Below, piece by piece: positions 27,127-35,603 of a stretch of DNA of 64,000 bases. The notes beneath the pieces were generated by a model. That model saw nothing but the letters and a program-made list of their open reading frames with translations. It made no database searches and was not told the origin of the DNA. The DNA comes from Cyclobacteriaceae bacterium (GTDB lineage: Bacteria > Bacteroidota > Bacteroidia > Cytophagales > Cyclobacteriaceae), in contig JAEUUJ010000051.1 of NCBI GenBank assembly GCA_016786495.1, positions 124,001-188,000 on the forward strand, given 5' to 3'. Position 1 is the stretch's first letter. Every line of letters starts with the position of its first letter. Both the position numbers and the translations under genes were made by a program.

Positions 27127-28197
27127 ATGGAGATGGAAGAGGAGAAACAGGAGGCATACTTTAAAGGGCGCGGTGCCCAGATCAAAACCGGTAACAAGTT
27201 TCTGAAAAACGAATACGTTACTGACCATATCGAAGGGCTTGATGAGCCGTTGCTCGGGGCGCCTCAAACACAGGTATTTTTAGAAAGTCCCAAAAAGATT
27301 ATTAACAAAATCGAAAGCCCCGATTTGCATGGGATGTATTCCATGAATCCCTACCAGGGCTGCGAACATGGTTGCATTTATTGCTACGCGCGGAACACGC
27401 ACGAATACTATGGCTTCAGCGCAGGACTTGATTTTGAGAGCAAGATTATTGTAAAAAAGAATGCGCCCGAATTGCTGGAGAAAGCGATCCTTCACCCCAA
27501 GTGGCAACCCGTTCCGATTATGCTCAGCGGAAACACCGACTGTTATCAGCCACTGGAGCGGAAGTTTCAGATCACACGCAGGATGTTGCAAGTCATGGGG
27601 CGCTATCGGCATCCCGTAAGCATAATCTCCAAGAACAGTCTGATTACGCGCGACATCGATGTGCTACAAGATCTCGCCAAAGACAATCTCGTTCATGTGA
27701 TGATTTCCATTACCACCCTCAATGAAGATTTGCGAAGAGCGATGGAACCCCGCACAGCAAGCGGACTGAAAAGATTGAAAGTAGTGGAGGAGTTATCGAA
27801 AGCAAACATTCCGGTGGGGATTATGAATGCTCCGTTAATCCCGGGTCTTAACCATCACGAAATCCCCGCTATCCTTAAAGCGGCTTCCGAACACGGTGCA
27901 TTAACGGCCGGCATGACGGTTGTGCGACTAAACGGTTCCATCGGAAAAATCTTTGAAGACTGGCTGCGAAAGAATTTTCCCGACCGGTTCGATAAAGTCT
28001 GGAATCAAATCTGCGCGCTGCATGGCGGAAACGTAAACGACTCACAATTCGGAAGGCGCATGAGCGGAGAAGGCATGTATGCGGAAATCATTCAGCAACT
28101 TTTTACCGCAGCGAAGAAAAAATATTTCACCGGGCGTAAAATGCCGGAATATGACCTGACCAAGTTCCGGTTTAAAGGAAATCTGAGTTTGTTTTAG
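27127..28197 (+). CDS. Radical SAM protein (PA0069 / SplB-like family)
   Basis: 356 aa from ATG 27127 (a second ATG lies at 27133). The iron-sulfur motif is CX3CX2C at C79, C83 and C86 in YQGCEHGCIYCYAR, the form seen in PA0069-type and spore photoproduct lyase-like proteins. HGMYSMNPYQGC before it and MLSGNTDCYQPLE and SIITKNSLITRD-like segments after it match that family. A DNA-damage or modification role has been suggested for relatives, but the reaction is unknown. The stop is 10 bp from the convergent lipoprotein gene. Confidence 0.85.
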   Translation: MEMEEEKQEAYFKGRGAQIKTGNKFLKNEYVTDHIEGLDEPLLGAPQTQVFLESPKKIINKIESPDLHGMYSMNPYQGCEHGCIYCYARNTHEYYGFSAGLDFESKIIVKKNAPELLEKAILHPKWQPVPIMLSGNTDCYQPLERKFQITRRMLQVMGRYRHPVSIISKNSLITRDIDVLQDLAKDNLVHVMISITTLNEDLRRAMEPRTASGLKRLKVVEELSKANIPVGIMNAPLIPGLNHHEIPAILKAASEHGALTAGMTVVRLNGSIGKIFEDWLRKNFPDRFDKVWNQICALHGGNVNDSQFGRRMSGEGMYAEIIQQLFTAAKKKYFTGRKMPEYDLTKFRFKGNLSLF

Positions 28198-28207
28198 CGA
28201 TCAGAAA

Positions 28208-28768
28208 TCAATCTTTTACGATTATCCCCGTCTTATCGACATGATACCTTACCACAGATATTTTTATTGAGTCCACAATGAATTTACTGTGTGGATCAGG
28301 ATAGTGGATGAATTGTATTGTGTCGGTTAGTAAGATGTTAAGAGATTGATCAATGTGAACAGTCGAAACCGGAATTGATGACTCATCCGCCCCGCCACAC
28401 CCGGATAAAATTAGACTTAACGAATCAATTCGATTACCTAGCGTGTCATAAATAAATAACGTAGGATAAATATCATCGCCGGATTCTCCGTAGATAACGG
28501 CAGTGTAATTTTTGGTTCTCTCCAGAATGCCAAATAACACGTTCTGATTCTTTGGAGTGAAATTTTCATATGCCGATAAATCAGATACCAGCATATTATC
28601 GGCCCCAGCTCCATCAGGCAGACCACAAATAAAGTCCACAGGCAGATTTCTCAAAGGCATTATGCTGATCAATGAATCAAACTTATTTTTTATGTTGCTT
28701 GTGGGGTGTCCAGTATTTACAGAACAGGAAAGTAGAAGGCAAAACAATATCGGATAGAGCAGCCTCAT
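28208..28768 (-). CDS. Putative lipoprotein, unknown
   Basis: 186 aa from ATG 28768; a start at 28792 is possible but would put charged residues ahead of the signal and overlap lysA by 17 bp. The signal MRLLYPILFCLLLSC ends in a lipobox Cys at residue 15. The mature part has no domain I know. It is A/T-rich compared with lysA and the radical SAM gene on either side, so it may be a recent or fast-evolving gene. Likely read with lysA, which ends 8 bp upstream. Confidence 0.55.
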   Translation of the reverse strand: MRLLYPILFCLLLSCSVNTGHPTSNIKNKFDSLISIMPLRNLPVDFICGLPDGAGADNMLVSDLSAYENFTPKNQNVLFGILERTKNYTAVIYGESGDDIYPTLFIYDTLGNRIDSLSLILSGCGGADESSIPVSTVHIDQSLNILLTDTIQFIHYPDPHSKFIVDSIKISVVRYHVDKTGIIVKD

Positions 28769-28775
28769 ACAAGAG

Positions 28776-30008
28776 TTAAATTGATATCTCAACCTGGTTC
28801 TTCAACAAATCATCGAGCGTTTCGCGTTCGCGGATAAGTTTTGCTTCGCCATTGATCACCATAACTTCCGCAGGCCGTAAACGCGAATTATAGTTCGATG
28901 CCATGGAGAACCCATAGGCACCCGCGTTGCGGATGGCCAGAATATCACCCTCGGTTACTTCCGTGATCTTCCGGTCGGAGCCGATGGTATCGGTTTCACA
29001 GATATATCCCACAACGGTATAGGTCTTTTGCGGGCCTTCGGGATTGGAGACATTCGTAATGTTGTGATATGCATCGTACATCATCGGCCGGATCAAATGA
29101 TTCAATCCCGAGTTAACCCCAATAAACGTTACGGAGGGTGTTGACTTGACAACCGTAGCTTTCACCAGCAGGTTGCCGGCATCACTCACGATATATTTTC
29201 CGGGTTCAATCCAGAGTTCAAGTTTGCGGCCATATTGCTCACAAAATTCCGTAAAGGCTTTAGTAAGTTTTAGTCCGAGGTCATACACGTTCGTTACCGA
29301 ATCGCCATCCTGGTAAGCAACCTTGAAACCACTTCCAAAGTCAATGAACCTGAGATCTTTGAACTCGCGTGCAACACTGAAAAAGATTTCGGCCATTTTA
29401 ATGAAAACATCCGCCTCACTGATTTCCGATCCCGTGTGAATGTGCAGGCCGGTTACGTTGATCTTATACTGATCAACAATTTCCATAATCTGCGGAATCT
29501 GGTAAACGGAAATGCCAAACTTCGAATTGCTGTGGCCTGTCGAGATCTTCAGATTTCCCCCGGCCATGATGTGCGGATTCAAACGCAGGCAACACGGGTA
29601 CTTGCTACCAAACTGTTCACCAAATCGCTTGAGGTGGGGAAGGTTGTCGATGTTTAGTGTTAAACCCGCCCTGGCTGCTTCCACCAGTTCTTCATATTCT
29701 GCACAATTGGGCGTGAACATGATTTCTTCCGGCAAGTATCCGGCTTTCAGGGCAAGCTGAACTTCCTGGATAGACACCACGTCAATACCCGCTCCGTGCT
29801 TTCGCAAAAGCCTGAGTACCGAAAGATTGGTCAACGCTTTTGCGGCATACTTTACTTTCAGATCGGCTCCTGAAAAAGCCATCTTGAGGTTGCGTAACTG
29901 ACTAACGATTTTTTCGGCATCATATACGTAAACCGGTGTTCCGAACTGGGCGCAAATGTCCAGCACATTTACATTTTGAATCACGTATGATCCGTTGACG
30001 AGTTCCAT
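28776..30008 (-). CDS. lysA: Diaminopimelate decarboxylase
   Basis: Last step of lysine synthesis, meso-diaminopimelate to L-lysine, cytosolic, PLP-dependent. 410 aa. The PLP lysine is K57 in VKYAAKALTN; the TIM-barrel segment continues with GIDVVS, RLNPHI, SKFGI and GLHIHTGSEI. The C-terminal beta domain carries EPGKYIVSDAG, the CETDTIG motif, whose Cys completes the partner subunit's active site, and NAGAYGFSMASNYNSRLRP. Slightly shorter in the first loops than E. coli LysA but complete. Confidence 0.95.
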   Translation of the reverse strand: MELVNGSYVIQNVNVLDICAQFGTPVYVYDAEKIVSQLRNLKMAFSGADLKVKYAAKALTNLSVLRLLRKHGAGIDVVSIQEVQLALKAGYLPEEIMFTPNCAEYEELVEAARAGLTLNIDNLPHLKRFGEQFGSKYPCCLRLNPHIMAGGNLKISTGHSNSKFGISVYQIPQIMEIVDQYKINVTGLHIHTGSEISEADVFIKMAEIFFSVAREFKDLRFIDFGSGFKVAYQDGDSVTNVYDLGLKLTKAFTEFCEQYGRKLELWIEPGKYIVSDAGNLLVKATVVKSTPSVTFIGVNSGLNHLIRPMMYDAYHNITNVSNPEGPQKTYTVVGYICETDTIGSDRKITEVTEGDILAIRNAGAYGFSMASNYNSRLRPAEVMVINGEAKLIRERETLDDLLKNQVEISI

Positions 30009-30025
30009 GGACAGAAATTAAACTT

Positions 30026-30033
30026 CAAATATA
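30026..30033 (-). promoter_or_regulatory. Candidate lysA -7 element
   Basis: TATATTTG on the minus strand is a perfect TAnnTTTG, 17 bases upstream of the lysA ATG at 30008. A TTC, not TTG, stands 21 bases further up, so the -33 half is weak. Confidence 0.45.
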
Positions 30034-30073
30034 CGAGTTGAAACACTCCGCATTGAATTCTCTATTTTTGAGC

Positions 30074-30847
30074 ATGCAACTATTCTTTCGCGAATCCGGA
30101 CAAGGAAGGCCAATCATTATTCTCCACGGACTCATGGGCTCGTCTGATAACTGGCTGCCGCAGGCAAAAATGCTGTCGGATGAATACCGGGTTTTTATCG
30201 TAGACCAGCGAAATCATGGCCAGTCGCCACATGACGACACACTTAATTATAAGGTGCTCGCGAATGATCTGAAAGACTTTATTCAGCAGCAAGGCCTTGA
30301 AAAACCCGTCATTCTGGGCCACTCCATGGGTGGGAAAACGGCCATGAACTTTGCAGTAGCTTATCCGGAGATGGTCGGTGCGCTGATTGTAGCCGACATC
30401 GCGCCCAAGTATTATAAAGTGCACCACGATGTGATTGTTAAAGGCCTGAAGGCAATACCCATCGACACCATCACTACCCGCGGTGAAGCCGATCAGGTAC
30501 TCGCAGACTATGTTAAAGAGGAAGACGTCAGGCAGTTTCTGCTCAAGAACCTTACCCGGAAGCCGGAAGGAGGATTCTCGTGGAAGATCAACTTGCCGGT
30601 AATTGACAAAAGCCTGGAAGATATCGGCCAGGACCTGCAATTCGAAGGTGTGTATGACGGGCCGGCACTTTTTATCCGCGGAGCGAACTCCAACTATGTT
30701 AAAGATGACGATCGCGACCGGATCAAGCAGTTATTTCCGAAGTCAACGTTAATTACCATGGATACCGGCCATTGGATTCAGGCCGAAAAACCTAAGGAAT
30801 TTGTGGAAGTGGTTCGCAATTTTCTGCACGCAATAAAACAGGCATGA
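30074..30847 (+). CDS. Alpha/beta hydrolase (YbfF-like esterase)
   Basis: 257 aa from ATG 30074 (MQLFFRESGQGRPIIILHG); a TTG at 30038 in the same frame is less likely. LHGLMGSSDNW, the nucleophile elbow GHSMGGKTAM, an acid near FIRGANSNYVKDDD and the late His in TMDTGHWIQAEKP make a full catalytic triad. DQRNHGQSPH after the second strand is typical of the YbfF/acyl-CoA esterase group. Its stop overlaps the start of the methylase gene as ATGA, so the two are co-translated. Confidence 0.87.
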   Translation: MQLFFRESGQGRPIIILHGLMGSSDNWLPQAKMLSDEYRVFIVDQRNHGQSPHDDTLNYKVLANDLKDFIQQQGLEKPVILGHSMGGKTAMNFAVAYPEMVGALIVADIAPKYYKVHHDVIVKGLKAIPIDTITTRGEADQVLADYVKEEDVRQFLLKNLTRKPEGGFSWKINLPVIDKSLEDIGQDLQFEGVYDGPALFIRGANSNYVKDDDRDRIKQLFPKSTLITMDTGHWIQAEKPKEFVEVVRNFLHAIKQA

Positions 30848-31551
30848 GCAGCGGCAAACTGTTCCTGATTCCCACCACCATTGCCGAAAGCACCCAACAT
30901 TCGGTAATACCTTCATCCGTAATAGAGGCGCTCAAATACATTGACCACTTTCTGGCAGAGGATATTCGCACGGCCAGACGATACCTCAGCAGTTTGAAAA
31001 TTTATGATTCCATTGAGCCGTTACACTTCAGTGTACTGAACAAAGAGACACGCGTGCAAGACCTCCCCGAATTGTTTGCACCCATTCGGGAGGGAAAGAA
31101 TATCGGGGTTTTATCGGAGTCGGGATGCCCCGGAATTGCCGACCCCGGAGCGCTCGCAGCACGGTATGCCCATCAGCACGGAATTCAGGTTATTCCGTTA
31201 ACCGGCCCATCGTCTATTCTGTTGGCCTTAATGGCTTCCGGTTTAACCGGACAAAACTTTGCATTTCACGGGTATCTCCCCATCGATGGAAAGGAATCCA
31301 CAGAAGCTATCCGAAGTTTTGAAAAGGAATCCCGGTCGAAAAGGCAAACACAAATCTTCATTGAAACCCCGTATCGGAATAATGCCATGGCGGGTAACTT
31401 ACTTAAAGCATTACATGAAGACACGTTGCTGTGTATCGCAATAGATATAACAGGAAAAGACGAATCGATCATTACCAAACCTGTTAAGGCTTGGAGGAAG
31501 GATAAACCGGAACTCCCGAAGTCGCCTGCGGTTTTTCTTTTTTTAGCCTAA
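30844..31551 (+). CDS. Short RsmI-like tetrapyrrole-methylase family SAM methyltransferase
   Basis: 235 aa. The N-terminal FLIPTTIAE, LAEDIRTARRYLS, GVLSESGCPGIADPG and VIPLTGPSSILLALMASGL, and late QIFIETPYRNN, are the RsmI pattern (2'-O-methylation of C1402 in 16S rRNA). It is shorter than standard RsmI (about 280 aa) and lacks its C-terminal extension, and Bacteroidota often carry this short paralogue in addition to a true RsmI. The rRNA target is therefore a guess. It overlaps the hydrolase by four bases. Confidence 0.8.
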   Translation: MSSGKLFLIPTTIAESTQHSVIPSSVIEALKYIDHFLAEDIRTARRYLSSLKIYDSIEPLHFSVLNKETRVQDLPELFAPIREGKNIGVLSESGCPGIADPGALAARYAHQHGIQVIPLTGPSSILLALMASGLTGQNFAFHGYLPIDGKESTEAIRSFEKESRSKRQTQIFIETPYRNNAMAGNLLKALHEDTLLCIAIDITGKDESIITKPVKAWRKDKPELPKSPAVFLFLA

Positions 31552-31586
31552 TGGCTTCCGGCATTTTTCAATTAGGATCATTCCTA

Positions 31587-31594
31587 TAACTTTG
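31587..31594 (+). promoter_or_regulatory. Candidate metK -7 element
   Basis: TAACTTTG matches TAnnTTTG 38 bases before the metK ATG. No TTG is present at the -33 distance. Confidence 0.4.
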
Positions 31595-31632
31595 CGACCG
31601 GTTTTACTTTAACCAAACACGTTAACCACTAT

Positions 31633-32886
31633 ATGCCCTACCTTTTTACGTCCGAGTCAGTCTCGGAAGGTCACCCAGACAAAGTTGCTGACCAGATTTC
31701 TGATGCTCTTATCGACTACTTCTTAGCGTACGATCCTTCATCCAAAGTTGCCTGCGAAACGCTGGTAACGACCGGACAGGTTGTGTTGGCCGGTGAGGTT
31801 AAATCGCAGGCATACCTGGATGTGCAGGAGATTGCCCGCGAGGTCATCCGCAAGATTGGCTACACGAAAAGCGAATACATGTTCGAAGCGAACAGCTGCG
31901 GTATCTTCTCTGCAATTCATGAACAGTCTTCTGACATCAACCAGGGGGTTGAGCGTAAAAAGAAGGAAGACCAGGGCGCTGGCGACCAGGGTATGATGTT
32001 TGGTTACGCGACCAACGAAACCGACAACTATATGCCGCTTCCGCTGGAACTGGCTCATATGCTGTTGCGTGAACTGGCTGCTATTCGCAGAGAAGGTAAG
32101 GTAATGACCTACCTCCGCCCGGATGCGAAGTCACAGGTAACAATCGAATATGGTGATGATGGTAAGCCACAGCGCATTGATGCGATTGTAATTTCTACCC
32201 AGCACGATGATTTCGATAAGGACGCAGCGATGCTTAAGAAGATTAAGGAAGATGTAATCAATGTACTGGTTCCACGTATCCTGAAGAAACTGCCGAAGCG
32301 TGTTCAGAAACTCTTCGGAAGCGACATTAAATATCACGTTAACCCGACCGGTAAGTTTGTGATTGGCGGGCCTCATGGCGATACCGGTTTGACCGGCCGC
32401 AAAATCATCGTGGATACATACGGTGGAAAAGGAGCACACGGTGGTGGTGCTTTCTCCGGAAAAGATCCTTCAAAAGTTGACCGTTCTGCTGCGTATGCAA
32501 CGCGTCACATTGCTAAAAACCTGGTAGCTGCCGGGTTGTGCGATGAAGTACTTGTCCAGGTGGCATATGCGATCGGTGTGGCGAAACCTGTTGGTTTGTA
32601 CGTAAACACGTACGGCACCGCCAAAGTGAACCTGACGGATGGAGAAATTGCCAATAAAGTAGAAAAGCTGTTCGATATGCGCCCGTACTTCATTGAAGAG
32701 CGCTTCCAATTGAGAACTCCGATTTATTCTGAAACAGCAGCCTACGGACACATGGGCCGCGAGTCAAAAGTGGTTGAGAAGGTGTTTAACAAAGGCAAGC
32801 AGAATGAGAAAAAGGTAAAAGTTGAGCTCTTCCCATGGGAAAAGCTTGATTATGTAGAGCAGGTGAAGAAGGCATTCAAGATTTAA
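31633..32886 (+). CDS. metK: S-adenosylmethionine synthetase
   Basis: Makes SAM from methionine and ATP. 417 aa. [13 protein letters not shown] at the N-terminus (ATP and Mg site), [12 protein letters not shown], and [18 protein letters not shown] with the phosphate-binding Lys are intact. Compared with E. coli MetK the protein has an insert at about residues 180-220 and a longer C-terminus, both usual in Bacteroidota. Single gene, closed by a strong hairpin terminator. Confidence 0.98.
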   Translation: MPYLFTSESVSEGHPDKVADQISDALIDYFLAYDPSSKVACETLVTTGQVVLAGEVKSQAYLDVQEIAREVIRKIGYTKSEYMFEANSCGIFSAIHEQSSDINQGVERKKKEDQGAGDQGMMFGYATNETDNYMPLPLELAHMLLRELAAIRREGKVMTYLRPDAKSQVTIEYGDDGKPQRIDAIVISTQHDDFDKDAAMLKKIKEDVINVLVPRILKKLPKRVQKLFGSDIKYHVNPTGKFVIGGPHGDTGLTGRKIIVDTYGGKGAHGGGAFSGKDPSKVDRSAAYATRHIAKNLVAAGLCDEVLVQVAYAIGVAKPVGLYVNTYGTAKVNLTDGEIANKVEKLFDMRPYFIEERFQLRTPIYSETAAYGHMGRESKVVEKVFNKGKQNEKKVKVELFPWEKLDYVEQVKKAFKI

Positions 32887-32908
32887 TTCTTCACATTGTT
32901 TACCCAAT

Positions 32909-32940
32909 AAAAAGTCCCGCAAAAGCGGGACTTTTTGTTT
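32909..32940. terminator. Bidirectional intrinsic terminator
   Basis: A 12-bp stem AAAAAGTCCCGC (32909-32920) with GCGGGACTTTTT (32925-32936) around an AAAA loop, with A-run before and T-run after. It lies between the ends of convergent metK and the DUF4097-like gene and can serve both. Confidence 0.9.
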
Positions 32941-32955
32941 TCACATCAAGTTATC

Positions 32956-33825
32956 TTATTTGCCCGGAGCCCGAAGGCGTACGCTCGCATCATCCGCCCG
33001 GATATTGATTTTAGCGGTGCTGTTTCCTAAATCAAGTTTGGTCAGGTGCTCATCTTCTTCGCGTGTGGTAAAATTACCCTGTGCACTGATACGCGAATCA
33101 TCATGCCGGATATTGAATGAACCTCCACCCGAACGGATATCGAACACCACCAGGCCGTCTTGTGTGCGGATGGAGTAGTTTCCATTTTCAGCAAGTGAAC
33201 TGTGAATGACCAGGTCACCATCGTCTACATCGGCATCGAGCGATGAAAAGTTGGCTTCTTCAAAAAGAAAGTCGGCATCACTGGCATTAATACGTACCGA
33301 TCCGTTGCCACCGCTCATTTCGAGGTTTCCGTCATCCAGGTCGAATGAAAATTGATTGCCGTTGCAGTTTGTGAGCCGGGCATCTCCATCATCTATATCC
33401 AGACTGATCGAGCCATTAACGTTTTTAATTTCATAGTCGCCATCATCGCCCTTGATCGTCAGGCTCACTCCTGCAGGAGCTTCAATCACGATTTTATAGT
33501 CTTCGTGGTAGTAGCCTACAATGCCTACCTGCACATTGCTTTGGTGTTCGTGAATGGTGAGGTTACCGTTTGCCTGTTCAACGTCAACCGTAAATTCTCC
33601 TTTTGATGTATACCAGCCTTTGGCAGTAACCGTCCGGTCGATTTTGACGCGAACAGTGGCCGAGCGGTCTGTTCCGGTAATGAACACGTTGGCATCGGAT
33701 GACCGGAGGTCGATGGTTCCGTTTTTTAAAATCGCGTATTCCTGGTCGAGGTGGAAATCACGGTTTTGCGCTGTCGCACCGAGCATTACGCCCGACAACA
33801 TTAGTGCCGCAACATATTTTGTCAT
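32956..33825 (-). CDS. Exported DUF4097-like beta-repeat protein
   Basis: 289 aa with signal peptide LMLSGVMLGATAQ. The body is short beta strands with recurring Asp-Asp-Gly-Asp turns (KGDDGDYEI, DIDDGDARL, DLDDGNLEM, DVDDGDLVI), about 20-25 residues apart, consistent with the DUF4097 beta-solenoid. The acidic turns could bind Ca. Probably periplasmic or surface, role unknown. Ends 16 bp from the shared terminator. Confidence 0.75.
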   Translation of the reverse strand: MTKYVAALMLSGVMLGATAQNRDFHLDQEYAILKNGTIDLRSSDANVFITGTDRSATVRVKIDRTVTAKGWYTSKGEFTVDVEQANGNLTIHEHQSNVQVGIVGYYHEDYKIVIEAPAGVSLTIKGDDGDYEIKNVNGSISLDIDDGDARLTNCNGNQFSFDLDDGNLEMSGGNGSVRINASDADFLFEEANFSSLDADVDDGDLVIHSSLAENGNYSIRTQDGLVVFDIRSGGGSFNIRHDDSRISAQGNFTTREEDEHLTKLDLGNSTAKINIRADDASVRLRAPGK

Positions 33826-33913
33826 GGGGGAATTGGTTTACCCCTATGACGCAATATGATTGCCGTGGGTTGCACGGGCTATTTAAGGATCGAAGAATTT
33901 GTTTCCGGAGAGC

Positions 33914-34216
33914 TTATGCTCTCCCCTGCTTGACACGGGTTTTAAATTTTTTCAATTGATTCCGAAGGGCTTCGGTTGCCATGTCGGTTGCTGCTTCGAA
34001 CGAGCGCGCTTTCTCCACGGCAAACAACTGTGTACCCGGCATATTTAACTTAATCTCTACGGTTTTGTTCTCAACTCCCTCATTGTTTAAGCGCAGGAAA
34101 ACTTCGCCATCCACCATGCGGTCGTAAAATGTTTGCAGCTTGTCTACTTTACGTTGGATGAAATTGATCAGCTTGATGTCGGCATCGAAATGAATGGATT
34201 GAACGTGTAACTTCAT
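33914..34216 (-). CDS. hpf: Short ribosome hibernation-promoting factor
   Basis: 100 aa from ATG 34216 (MKLHVQSIHFDADIKLINFI); the frame continues upstream without family similarity. Single Ribosomal_S30AE domain: KVDKLQTFYDRMVDGEVFLRL and EIKLNMPGTQLFAVEKARSFEAATDMATEAL. The long C-terminal dimerisation domain of long HPF is absent. It would bind the 30S decoding region in stationary phase. Lies downstream of the xerC-type gene and rpsU. Confidence 0.9.
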   Translation of the reverse strand: MKLHVQSIHFDADIKLINFIQRKVDKLQTFYDRMVDGEVFLRLNNEGVENKTVEIKLNMPGTQLFAVEKARSFEAATDMATEALRNQLKKFKTRVKQGRA

Positions 34217-34329
34217 AATGCAAGAATTTAAAAATTGAACATCCGTTACGCGGCAGTTTACAGACATACCGAAAGTCTTTCGTAGCGATTTATTCGATAG
34301 CGTATGGTTTAAGGTTAGTCATCGTAGTA

Positions 34330-35229
34330 TCAGGCTTTCGGATGCGCCTGGTCAAAAGCTTTTTTAATTTTTTCCATCGAGTTATGGGTGTAGACCTGTG
34401 TGGCAGCCAGGCTGCTGTGGCCCAACAGATCCTTTACCGCATTGATCTCAGCACCTTTGTTGAGCAGGTGCGTAGCATATGTATGGCGCAGTACGTGCGG
34501 GCTGGTTTTCTGGCTACCCGATTCTTTCAGATGTTGTTTCACCACCCGGTACACCATCATCGGATAACACGGCTCGCCTGAATCAGTCACCAATAAAAGT
34601 CCATGGCTTTTCATTTCCACTTCACGGTTTCGTACCGTGCGATACCCCTCCAGTATAGAAACGATTCCGGCAGGAAAAGGGACTACCCTTTCCTTGTTTC
34701 TTTTTCCTAAAACTTTAATCGTCCGGTCGCGAAAGTTGATTTGATTTTCCTTGAGACCGATAAGTTCCGACAAACGGATTCCGGTGGCATAAAATAACTC
34801 CAGAATCACCCTTCTCCGCCAGTCTTCAAGTGAGTCACTCCAGGCAACTTTTTCCTTCTTGTATTCTTTGTGATCCAGTACTTCAGCGATGTCGTTTTCC
34901 TTCACAAAGGAAGGAAGCCGCTTTTGTGTTTTCAGCACGCGGATCTTCTGCATCGGATTCTTTTCAATCTTCTGTTCGCGCAGCAGAAACTTATAGAATG
35001 CCTTGAGGCTCGCAATCTTCCGGTTAACAGAAGAGGCCTCAATTTTAGCATCCACCAGGGTGATGATCCACGAGCGCACCATGCCGTAGGTAGCATCCTG
35101 AATAGGATGGTTGTCGTAGGTCTCGTTTAAAAATTTAGTGAATTGTTCGAGGTCGTTCCGATAGGCCAGCGAGGTATGTGCGCTGACGCGTTTTTCGTAT
35201 AGGAGATATTTCAGGAACTGCTCAATCAT
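34330..35229 (-). CDS. xerC: XerC/XerD-type tyrosine recombinase
   Basis: 299 aa from ATG 35229 (MIEQFLKYLLYEKRVSAHT). The full catalytic set is present: R152, K176, H245, R248, H271 and nucleophile Y280. The core-binding SAM-like domain is at 1-90. Length and lack of extensions match chromosomal Xer recombinases that resolve chromosome dimers at dif. A phage or transposon integrase is unlikely because the neighbours (rpsU, hpf) are core genes and no att repeats were seen. Choice between xerC and xerD is by position and not certain. Confidence 0.85.
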   Translation of the reverse strand: MIEQFLKYLLYEKRVSAHTSLAYRNDLEQFTKFLNETYDNHPIQDATYGMVRSWIITLVDAKIEASSVNRKIASLKAFYKFLLREQKIEKNPMQKIRVLKTQKRLPSFVKENDIAEVLDHKEYKKEKVAWSDSLEDWRRRVILELFYATGIRLSELIGLKENQINFRDRTIKVLGKRNKERVVPFPAGIVSILEGYRTVRNREVEMKSHGLLLVTDSGEPCYPMMVYRVVKQHLKESGSQKTSPHVLRHTYATHLLNKGAEINAVKDLLGHSSLAATQVYTHNSMEKIKKAFDQAHPKA

Positions 35230-35275
35230 ACTAATCTGCCAACGCCTCACCCGAATGCTTCGGTTGATCCAATGT

Positions 35276-35312
35276 AAAAAAATAATCCCCTACGGGAAAG
35301 CCCATAGGGGAT
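35276..35312 (-). terminator. rpsU terminator
   Basis: ATCCCCTA (35285-35292) pairs with TAGGGGAT (35305-35312), with an inner GGG/CCC extension around AAAG. On the minus strand the stem is followed by TTATTTTTTT, so rpsU transcription should end here, before the xerC-type gene. Confidence 0.8.
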
Positions 35313-35352
35313 CTGTTGACAGATTGTTTATAAAATCGCCTGCGGAATTCGC

Positions 35353-35547
35353 TTAAGCGTTTTCTTGTCTTCTCAGGTTCTGAACGTAAGCCGCCTTTTT
35401 GATCTCCATTCTGCGGGTAACAGATGGCTTTTCAAACGCTGTGCGTGAGCGCAATTCTTTCAGAATTCCGGTTTTTTCGAATTTCTTCTTGAAACGCTTC
35501 AGGGCTTTGTCAATTGACTCGTTCTCTTTGATGTTGATAATGAGCAT
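35353..35547 (-). CDS. rpsU: 30S ribosomal protein bS21
   Basis: 64 aa. MLIINIKENESIDKALKRFKKKFEKTG then a basic helix RRMEIKKAAYVQNLRRQ is the bS21 pattern. In Bacteroidota bS21 helps hide the anti-Shine-Dalgarno sequence of 16S rRNA. The bases before the ATG (AACAGAGAAC) have no strong Shine-Dalgarno. It has its own strong promoter and its own terminator, so it is a single-gene transcript. Confidence 0.96.
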   Translation of the reverse strand: MLIINIKENESIDKALKRFKKKFEKTGILKELRSRTAFEKPSVTRRMEIKKAAYVQNLRRQENA

Positions 35548-35568
35548 GTTCTCTGTTAATTAGGGCTG

Positions 35569-35600
35569 CAAATATACAGCAAAGGTGCTGATAAAAGCAA
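35569..35600 (-). promoter_or_regulatory. rpsU promoter
   Basis: TTG (35600-35598), 21 bases, TATATTTG (35576-35569) on the minus strand: a full match to the Bacteroidota consensus. The rpsU ATG is 22 bases downstream, and the promoter begins just past the acyl-CoA dehydrogenase stop. Confidence 0.75.
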
Positions 35601-35603
35601 AAA

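Noticed and set aside
30038-30070. TTG-N22-TATTTTTG promoter match before the hydrolase at 30074
   Set aside because: The -7 element ends only three bases before the ATG, so a transcript would begin inside the coding sequence. Either chance or the start is further downstream; not reported as a promoter.
34330-35229. Tyrosine recombinase as a sign of an integrated element
   Set aside because: Flanked by rpsU and hpf, full chromosomal Xer length, no attachment repeats or phage genes.
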